Assembly: GCA_016801885.1 (NCBI GenBank)
Contig: CM028900.1
Span: 18,618,972 to 18,682,971, forward strand
Direction of reading: 5' to 3'
Length of the DNA: 64,000 nt
Source of the DNA: Toxotes chatareus
Taxonomy: Eukaryota > Chordata > Actinopteri > Toxotidae
Shown here one piece after another: positions 40,051 to 50,700 of the stretch. Position numbers and translations under genes: made by a program. Position 1 is the first letter of the stretch. Each line of letters opens with the position of its first letter. The notes below the pieces were generated by a model. That model searched no databases. It saw only the letters and a program-made list of their open reading frames with translations, and was not told the DNA's origin.

Positions 40051-43000
40051 GGATTACCAGTATTTTGAGCTGGCAGCGAGCCCACCCTTCCACCCTCCTT
40101 CCCATTTTTCTCTGTCTTCCTCTCGGCCACCGTGGCATTCCCTGGAGGAAACTTAATTTGCTTTCTCCCTGTTGTCGTTCCTCCTGTCCGTTTTCACCCC
40201 ATCTTGCCCGCCATCAGTGTCCTCCCTGTTTTAGGTGGCACACAGTGACAAACCAACTTGGAAGCACACATTACCTTCTTTCTCTCTTTTGCTCTACAAT
40301 CAGCAGCCCTCAGCACAATGGAGCTCAACGCTGACCTCAGTCCAAATTAAGCAGTCAGAGTTGGAGCAGCAGTATAGCAACAGTTGTTAGGTAGTCTGCT
40401 TAAATGCAGAACATACAAGGATGTCTTGCTTGTTTTTACTTCTTGCAATTTATATACACTGGAAATTTTGAAGCTTCACAGCATCTCTGATCCCTACCTC
40501 ACTCTCCCGTGGATACTTCCACCATTGGTCTGTCCTCTCATACATCGCTCCCCTCTTCATCATCCTTTCTGCTGCATCCCTCCCTCCCTCAGTAATATCT
40601 CTCACAGTATACTTGTGATGATGGATGGAGGACCAGCAACAGAGAAGCAGACTTCACATCCATCACAAACTCAACAACAGCATAGTTAACTGCATCACTG
40701 TCTTTTTTTTTTTTTTGTCCCTTGGCTCTGTTCTCTAGAGTTCAGCCATGTCGTGGTCTTTCTGGCTCCACAGGCTTTTTAACCCAATCTCAGCAAAGCA
40801 CAGGAGGGATAAACCAATTTAATAGCCTGATCATACTTGGAAAAAAAATGGCCATCTTCTACCATATACATCCTTTTCAGGTTCTTTGTCTGTTCTTATT
40901 GTACCAGTATTTCTGATGCAACACATCCATACCCATTTACGAAGAGTTATAATTAAACTATTGTATATGTGTCTCCACCTCAGCTCCATCAAGTCCTGTA
41001 GAACTCGGTCCTACCCTTGGCTTGAAGAAGTCCAGTTCGTTGGAGAGTCTCCAGACGGCCATGTCGGAGGTCAGCAGAAAAAACGAACTCCTCCCATTCC
41101 ACCGTCCTCGCCCAAATATGGTCAGGGGAAGAGGCTGCAACGAGAGCTTCAGAGCAGCTATTGATAAATCCTATGATGGGCCACCTGAAGATGATGATGG
41201 TAAGAGAGATGAAAGGGATTGCACGTGTTGTGCGACTGTGTGCTGTTCTGGCGCTTTCATGAGCAGAAATTGCTACACAAACCAAATAGTATAGTAAAGA
41301 CTAAACAGTTCAAAACTGAATCACCCTGAATCTTATAAGTATGTTGTGCATTTTCAAAGAAATGTCCATAAAAGCTTTGACTTTGCTGCTTAAGGAGTGC
41401 TTAGTGTGACCGCACAAACCTAACAGCATGTTCATGCATTTCACATGCTGTTTTCCTTCCCTCTAAGCTCCACATGCTACCATTTTCAAAATGTCATGGC
41501 TTACGTCCATATGCAACGTGTTCCCCTATTACACTTTCTCCGGCAAAGTTAGACAAGGCCTTGCCGATAAGTACATCATGCCTCCGATCTTCGACACATA
41601 TAACACAATTCAAAAGCCCAACTCAACACAGAATGTGATTCAGTGTTGAGTTGAGCTTCCGCTTTAAATATTTATCCAGGAGCTAAATGGTGGCTGCTTG
41701 GTTTGTTTCACTGGGGGGGGGGGGTTCAATTCCCAGCTGTATTATTAGCAGCAAACTCTTATCAGTCACCACCAGAGTAATGAGTTGGGCTGTTTCAGAT
41801 CACTACTCTCACACAGGATAGGACTAATAGGGCATGTCAACACCACACACGCAGTGGCCACATCTGTCACCATCTTTCTAAATGTTCAACACTTTGAGAG
41901 CTGCCGTTAACTGACAGATAACAGTTCTCTGAAGTGCACACTGAAGATCTCTCTCTCTCTTTCTTTCACTCTTTCACTTTTTTCATCTTAATTCGTATAT
42001 CTTCACTTCTGTGTCAAGTGTAAATGCTCATCAATTACCGTCTGTCGGTTTTTGAGAGGTGGATTACCTGTTTTACCTGCAGACCACTGGTGATTAGGAG
42101 GGCAAACACTGTGAAGATTTTGACAGTATAAGTGCACGAGTGATATTTAATCAGGGTTTATATGTAGCTGATGTGTTGTGTGGGATCCTGCTAATATCAC
42201 AGTGCCTCACAGTTTCCAGTGAATTCAGTTGTCAAGAGGAACATTCAGCACAGGCTTTGAGTCACTGGCTTTGATGTCTTATGTCAGCTGGAATGGATTA
42301 TAGTAGTGATTAGTTGTTTCTGTCATTCGCTTTCTGTCTTTCCTCGCATGCTTTGTTACCTTACCTCTGTTTCATTTGTGTCTCTTTCTTTTTTGTTGTT
42401 CTATCTCATGAAATAGCTACTAAGCTAAACACAGCTGACTTTAGTAAAGTACAAGGTACTTTGTGTCATTGTGTTTTTAAAATGTTGAAGTTTGGTATAG
42501 TAAAGGAATTAACGCAATGATTGGTTTTATGTAACGTGACATGGCAGTGATAAGTTTCTTTCAGTCCTGATTATCCAAATGTTTATGTTGGTCAGAACAA
42601 ACTGTGGCAAATCAGACACAGAGTTTTCCTGACTTTGCTGTTCAGATTTTATGAACAAACCTATCGGAAGAAAATAAAACAATAAAATATTTGTAGATAG
42701 ATGAATAGATGAATAATTCACAGAATCCAGCAGTATCCACTGCTGGATGAGGCTGAAGACTTTAAAACCCTCTCATAGGATGTATATACACAGCTCAAAC
42801 AAAAGTCTAATAGAGATCACAGCTGTGGCCACTGTGGTCATGTTCAGTTTTTACAACACACACACACACACACACATACATACGTACATAAAAACACAAT
42901 TAAATTTCTATCCTGTCAGGAGACAGTCTTTGTAATTAAGGGTGAAGTGAATACCCACACAAAGTAAAATCTCAATTGAAGTAACCAATTAGGTTTGGTT

Positions 43001-44670
43001 ATCTTATAAAATCTGACAGGTGGTGTGTGTGTGTGTATGGGTGGGTGTATGTGTACGTCTGTGTACAGATTTTTGTTACCTCTTTGGGACCTATTCCGCT
43101 ATAAACCCCGACCTTGTTGGGATTAGTAGTCCTCATGGGGGACCAAAGCTTGTCTTAATGAGGCATAATGTCATTTCTGAGTTCCTGGTTAAGGTTAGGG
43201 GTAAGGTGTGAATTTTGGTCAGGTTAATTTTAGGGTTAGGCATGAATTAGTAATAGCTACGGTTAGGTTAGACTATACACAGTGAATGGAAGTTGGTGCA
43301 ATGTACTAACAAGGATAGCTATGCAAACGTGTGTGTGTGATCATTGTTATTCAAGACCAGAGCTCCAGTCTGTCGAGGAAATAATGAGGCATCACAGTTT
43401 ACGCTTTGAACACTTTTTGCTTTCTTATTTCTAAGAGTTAATTAATTCACTGTAAAATTAATAAATCTGCTGTGGAGATGGGGAGTAGAGAAAGTGAAGC
43501 ATCATGAGCCTGTGTGTATGTAGACTGTTCATTTCTGGATAGGTACATGATCATTATGAGACTCTGGATTTATTGATTTAGATCTAACAGAATGATGGAA
43601 GTGGACATAACCCACTGACGTTCTTTTCTTTCACTACTACTTTTATTGCTCTTTGAAACATTGCTCTGCCCCCACTTATTCAAACCCTCATCTCTCTCCT
43701 CTTCTTTTCATTCCCTCTAGATGATGGCTCTGAGCTGAGTTCAGGCCGCGACACCCCTGCAAGTAGTTCATCCCGCCAGGGAGCGGGGGATCAGATAGAG
43801 GAGAAAGGCAAAAAAGACAAGAAAAAGAAAGCGAAAACAAAGAAGAAAGAAAAGAACAAGGGGAAGGGAAAAGAGAAAGAGAAAAAGAAAGCAGAGGAGC
43901 CTGAAGAGACAGAGAAGAAGAGCAAGAAACTAGGATTTGGCCTTCTGAGGTGAGTAACTGTGTGTGTGTGAGAAAGAGAAGGAGGCAAAGGTGATTATTT
44001 AAATAACTTGTATTTGAATATGCCTTTGTGTGTGTGTATTTGTATGTAAACTGTGTGTGTGTGTGCATGTATTTGTAGAATGATCAATACAGCACCTGTG
44101 CTGCCTGATAAAGTCACTTCTGTCAGACATGTGATGTCTTACAAAGTTAGTGTGTGTTTCAGACATTTGTAAGAAATGACTCCAGTTCCAGTGATAAACA
44201 GAAATGTGTGTTTGGTATCATATGCATTCATAGTCATCTGCTTCCTTTATGTTTTCACATTTAGAATCTCACAAATAGTATTTTCTCTATAAACTTACCA
44301 TCTTCCTACAGCAATACAGTTTGAGACTGATCATTAACAGGTTAACCCACTGGTTAGATGACCCCCTCCTTAACATGAGGTGTAACAACTAGTATATGTA
44401 CGACATAAATCCTGTCTTTGTTCAGTGTCAGAAAAACAGATACACAAACTAGCACAGTCTCCACACACCTCATGTATTCATAAGAAAAATATCCCTGAAA
44501 CATTAACACTGAGGTCTTTTTCCCCTCATGAAACACTATCACATGCTCACAGGCACACAAAGAGCACTGTAAGAGAGGTGCCCCAATTTCCTTAAGAGGT
44601 CCTGAAAATTATCTGTCAGAACTATTTCATGTGATTAACTTTAACACTCTATCTTCCAGTGTGAATGGGG

Positions 44671-44723
<53 letters not shown>

Positions 44724-47700
44724 TGAATGGGGCAAAGTGTTTCAATGAACAATTTGTACTTTCTACCATAGCACCTACCTAATATTATGGTTTTTTTTAT
44801 TTGCTGTGGTTGTTTCTGAAATGGGAATTCACATGATCATTACACAGATATAGATCTTAAGAAAAACGCTTGCTTGCAATTTGAGCTAAAAAAAATAAAG
44901 CCACAGTCTTTGAAAACGCACTTACAAAAGCAGTCTGTCTGAACCAGAACACAGAAAAACACTTCCAGATTTCAAAGTCACATTTTATCATGGTGATTAT
45001 ATCTCAGAATTGCGTGTTATTTAAAGTGAAACATTAGGCAATTAGACTAATATTCGCTAATGTTACCTAATTGAATAGGTTCAGTGCTCTCTCTTTGAAT
45101 GTGTCCACCTTTCTCTTTGCCTTTTTTTTCCACCTTGCTTCCCTCCCTCTCAACTTTGTGCTTTCCCTTCGCTCATTGGTAAGAAATGTTCCTATGGTGA
45201 GTAGAAATGTTCCTTTTATGATGTTAAAATGCTGCCTTTGTCAGGCAGTTGAGTGTGTAAATGGCTCTTTGTGCCTAAGCCTGATGATAAGTGTGTCAAC
45301 TCAGTTTTATGCACAAAGAAAATTTAACGTATTAAGAGATGGAGCAATGTGATGTGAACCACTTTTTTTTTTTTTTTGTAGTGTTAGTTTAATGTCAGAC
45401 CTGCCTGCCTCCATCTTTGCCAGTTCCTCCTGAGGTGTCAGCCCTTTAGGCACTTCAACCAACCAATCATCACACAAGATGCAACTTTGAGTTGTACAGA
45501 AAAAAAGAAACAACATTTAGTTTTATAAAGTGATTCTTCAAGTCTCAAAGCAAAGATAGACCTTGCAACATGGAAGAAAATCCCTGGTAGTTCAAACTTG
45601 ATAAAAGGTCATTTCACCCAAAAAGACGTAAAAATACATCCATTAAATTAAATTCCATATCCATCCCTTTATCTTATTTATATTATTCATGTAATAAGGA
45701 CCTCTAAACAACCTTGAAAGGAAATTAATAAGAGACAGGATAATGAATATGCGACTCAACAGAAAGTATAGCTTATTTCTACAGCCTATTTATACATACA
45801 AGCCACTGCCGCCTGTTCGCAGCACAGGAGGGAGAGAGCTAAGCCGGGCTGCAGCAGCAGATGCAATAGAAGCTTTGAGTACTGAGGTGGAGGGTGGAGG
45901 TGGTGTTGATACCGGCAGTGTGTGATTCAAATACTGAGGTAAATGCAGACAAAGCTGTTAATGTTCTAAAAATAATATAATTTCCAGCCTGTAGGTCAAT
46001 TTCAGTCATATTTAATGATCACAAAACCACAACTCCTTCACTCCTTTGTGTATGATACTGTGAAACAGATATTGTGCAAATTCTTTTATTTGTAAGAATC
46101 CGTTCAAAATGTCTGTATGACATTTTGCCCAACTGTTAAAATTTTCAAAAAAAAGGTAAAAAAAAAATAAATCATGGATCACTAACACAACTCAGTGTTT
46201 TAAGAGCCTTATAGTTCAGGGAAGGTTACACCAGATCCCTTCTTTCTGTGTGTACATTCATCTTTCTTCCACCTCTCCACTTACAGCCTACGCAAGAATT
46301 CTCTGGCTTGATCGAACCAAGTCTTATCTGGATGCTCCTATCTCTCCATCCATCCTTTCATCTAACCACCAATTCCCCCACCACTTCTTGCCTTAAGTGC
46401 CCTAAGAAACCATCTAATACACCCAAGGATATATTTAGACCTTTCTTCTACACCCCATCTCTCATCACTATAAGAGGATCTTGATTAGAGCCCAGTGATA
46501 ATCTCAACCTTCTCCTCTTCCACTCTTTCCAGTCATATTTCTGTAACCTCTCTCCCTCAACCCCCTCACCCCCAAAACCACACCCCTGCCCTCACCAGCA
46601 CCCCCCTAATCTTTTCATCATTTCCATCTTTTCCCTCTATCTGCTCCCTCCAGCTCCAGCTCCCTATCTGCATTTGATTGCATGTAATGGTGTTAGACTG
46701 AGAAGGCAAATTGGTGCTATTCAGCACAGTTCAATCTAAGCCGAGCTGCTGATTTGTCACATTCATCTAAGGCCAGCTTTGATTGTCCTAATGGTCTGGA
46801 GGACGGGGTGGCATGGGATACTCGACCTTTCTCTAAGGTATCTGGTTTTACACTGCAAACGTTAATGTTTGTCGTGTGTTGGTTCACACAAAAGATCTCT
46901 TTAGCAACTAATATGTTTCTTTCCATGCACCTGCTGCAAATACAAATACTGGTACTGTTGTTTTAATGTTTCCACAGTATATTTCTCTCTTTTAGAGGAA
47001 CTCTGTTCTCTGTTTTTTCCCAAATTAAACTGTAACTGCCTAAAAGGCTGGGCTACACTTTAGTTCTTCACTTTAATGAAGAGAGAGTGTAAAAGTGTAG
47101 ACAGGCTTTATGCAATTACAGTAATGTTTCATTCACACTGTTAACCCAGGAATTAAAGTCAGACTGTGAATGTTTGTTGTAAACGCCCTTTAAAGTGGAC
47201 AGCTGGCTCTGTCATCTGAACTGCTGCCACCTGCCAATCAGATATGCCAATCATCTGCGTGTGTGTTTGTGTGCGTGCACGCGCGACTGCACGGTGATAA
47301 CCATCCTACCATTATGAATATTCATGTGGTGATAAAACACGATTGGTCACACAGTCAGATGGTTGTCATATAGTTGGCACGTGGTTGCTGTGAATCTTCC
47401 TCAGACACTGTGTGTGTGTGTGTGTGTGTGTATCCTCTCCAGATTGGCCCTTTGCTCCTCTCTGATCTCTGTGTCTCTTCTTTTTCTTGCTCAAACAGTT
47501 ATGCTTGATATTCAAACAAATTGTGTAACCCTCAGCCCCTGACTGACCATTCACATTGCACACACACATACATACCTACAACCATCAGTTAATGGTCTGC
47601 AAACATAATCACCATGGATTGGGAGTATGGTTCTCGAGCTGTTCTGTCATCTGTGTGCGCGTGTGTGTGTGCGTGTGTGTTTGTGTGTGTCTGGCTGTGA

Positions 47701-50700
47701 AAAAGAGAGGGTGGGACAGAGACTGTCCAAATGAGAATATGGTAATCTATTAGGTGAGACTGGGCTAGAACAAGGTCTACCAGAACCAGAGAGGAACAGG
47801 CACTGTTGTTGCCAGTGCATCATGTTTATGTGACTGCTGCTGTGTGTTGCATGTGTGCATGCTGTTCATTTTCAGATTTAAAGTGGTGTGAATTTATGAG
47901 AATCTATGATAATAGATGCATAGTTGCCTGTTTGGTTGTAATCATGCACTGCAGTACTCACCTCCATCTACCCCCCTGCTCTGTTATGTGTGTGTACGTG
48001 TATATGTGTGTGCGTTTATACATGAGTCCATGTGCATATATGTTTTCCGTCAGCTGAATAATCTATTTTCATTTCATTTTACCTTAGCAAAACTTAAACC
48101 TCAAAGAGCAACATAATTGGAGAATGCAGCCACAAACCAAAAACTGTAGGAGTATAAAAAAAGAAAAACACAAAAACTTAAGGTTAGAATTAGAGCACCA
48201 TCCTTCTCTTTGAACATTAAGTCTGTTCCCTTTCTTTTCCTCTTATTGATGCCTATAATTACACTCTCCCCCATATTTACCCCCCTTTTTTTCCCTTCTT
48301 TCTTCTCTCTCCCTCTCTCTAGCTGGTCATAATGCACTACCTCTGTTAGACTTAAAGTGCTCCATCGTTGGGACTATTAGCCCATCTCAACGGTGGGGCC
48401 CATTAGGACTGACTAGCTCCATTGTGGAGTCTATTATGGTTGAGCTCCATGGTAGGCCTATTAGCCTAAGCCTGTTCACACTGTATCCCTGTGTGTGTTT
48501 GAATGTATGTGCGTGGTGCATAGATGAAAGGGCTGATGGTGGAAAATGGACTTACTTTGTTGCTGCGGTCCCTATCATTTGTGGGAGACTTTCTGATTGG
48601 CGGAGCTCTTTATTAAATCAAAATCATCTGCAAATAGTATGAATGTGTTTCAGGGTTGTCGGATGGGATGGAAAAAGTGTATGTGGAAATGTGTTTGGAT
48701 TACTGCTCACACAAGAAGTCTTTAGGTTTGTTACAGGTAAAGAGGCGTTGTGGGTTTTTCTGAAAAGGATTTTTGGTTTGTTTGCCATATTTTAATTTAG
48801 TTTGGAATTAAAAGGGTTAGGGTATCTCATTCTTTGTCTGTCTCAATCAGAATGAGACCATAAATAACTTCTGTGATAGAGTTTTATTCAAATCTGCCCA
48901 AAAAATAGATCCATATGCTTTATATATTTTTTGTTTGTTTGTTTGTGTTGATTTTTACAAAAGGCGTTCAGGAAGACAGCAGTGGAAACATTATGTTACA
49001 TTATGGAGCATTGTGAAAATGTGGGGGATGTCACAAAATCAAATACCATATTCAGATAAGTATCTTTTGTATTTTAGATCTCTTTTGATTAGCTAGCATA
49101 TATACATACACAGCATGGCCAGGTTTGAGTAAAGGGAAGGCAAATTTGTTCAAGGAGGCCGCTTCAGGTTCCTTATGCTGGAAAAAAAAAAACCCTGTCT
49201 TCTGGCCAGACATTGTCTGTCATTGTTTCATAATTAGTGAGCACATGCTTGAAAGGGGGGGGAAGGACCCACCAGCTGCCAATCAAACATCATGACAGGA
49301 AGTCATTGGTGTGTCACTGATTGTTGTCATGCCTGCCAGTCATCTGTGTGTGTGTGTGTCTGTGCATGCTCACCCCTGAATGTGTGCTTCCCTACACACG
49401 GTTTTTCTGCTTATATATATTTGTGTGCGTGCGTGCGTGCGTGTGCTCGTTATCGTAGCAAACCTGTCAATCACCCATCCCCTCAGGGATCCATTTGCCA
49501 ATGATAGCAAAGGAAGGCGTGTCTAAGGAGTGGCAGAGGGACGGGGTGAGAGAACAGCGGAAGAATAGAAAGAATAGGTGAAGTGAGAGTCACAGATGTT
49601 TGCACTCGTTTTCTACTCATCTGTCAGTGGGTTTTCACCTATTGGACTATTCAGAAGCATAAGTGTGGAACAGCCCCTCTGCTCACTGCTCATCGTTCCA
49701 AATAGCATGTCTGTGTGCATGTGAATGTACAGTATGTTCAAACCAGTTTTAGTTTTAGATCTAATGATGTTATACCAGCTAATGTTCTGGCCAGTGTTAG
49801 GTCAGAATAGATGTAGGCTGGATTGGCTAGGTGTCACATTATAGGCTGGATAGTCAGCAAAACATCCAAAATGTTGTTAATTTTTGGAGCATTAACCACA
49901 CTGAGAAAAATGTAATGCAAACAATTTAGGCAAAAAAACTATTTTAGCAACTTTAACCTGCACACATCTTTGGCAAACTAAACCCAAAAGCAGCCAGGCT
50001 CAAGCAGTCTTTCTGGCCATCTGCGACGATGGCATATGCTGTGAAGTCTTTGAAAGACTTGGAATATGGACAGTGTCGACACTGATGGAGTGTTCTACTG
50101 TACCTGCTGCTGGTTTCTCTGTTTAATGAAGCTGATATTTCAAAATATATACAAGGAGATTAGCTGGGAAAAGAGTGGGGACTGTTTAATCATTCTCTTT
50201 TGTAGCTTTATAATGACTTGTGTTTTCATCAGTAAGAAATAATGTGGATGTACAATGCACAACAGATTTTATGGTGGTACATAGTGTTTTCTCGAAACTG
50301 TTTAATAGCTTAGCAAAACTTTTTTCCTTGACATCAGACTTGTTGAATGTTTTTTTTTCGTTTTCATCCTACCTTTTTCTACCCAGATGGAAGTTTAAAG
50401 AGACCTGTGCATATATTTGTAATTAGATCTTTCTCACATGCAAATGAGTGAGGCATACACTTTTCATACAGATTGCGGTGTTAGGTCTTGAATATTCATG
50501 AGTCATCATTCTGTTCCCACTAATGACAGAACACGAGGTAATGTGGCTGATAATCAGCTGTTCTTATCTGACATTCCTTGTGAAACGATGCTCAAACAAT
50601 AAGGTTGTAACTTCAGAACGTGTTCGGGATGTTCTGCCTGTGCGTGCATGTGTGTGTGATGTGCTGTTTAAGTTACAGTTTTCAAATTCACTTCTTCCAT

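Larger units (their letters stand above)
31499..40983 (+). other. pard3b: pard3b intron 10 of window (9.5 kb)
   Basis: Holds T-rich blocks (32591-32618, 33964-33975), an interrupted GT tandem at 34619-34688, a palindrome cluster at 36819-36930, a hairpin at 38032-38069, a CT-rich tract at 38479-38545, and (TG)n at 40016-40048. No additional exon with Par-3 similarity was seen. Confidence 0.8.
41200..43720 (+). other. pard3b: pard3b intron 11 of window
   Basis: A 2.5 kb intron containing a hairpin at 41614-41658, a run of 12 G's at 41713-41724 followed by a tRNA B-box-like GGTTCAATTCC, an (AC)n array at 42855-42877, and a TTAGGG-rich dispersed element at about 43078-43330. No coding signal was seen. 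Confidence 0.8.

Noticed and set aside
43688..44068. Minus-strand frame rich in Ser, Leu and Phe opposite exon 12
   Set aside because: It is the shadow of the Lys/Glu-rich pard3b exon on the + strand.
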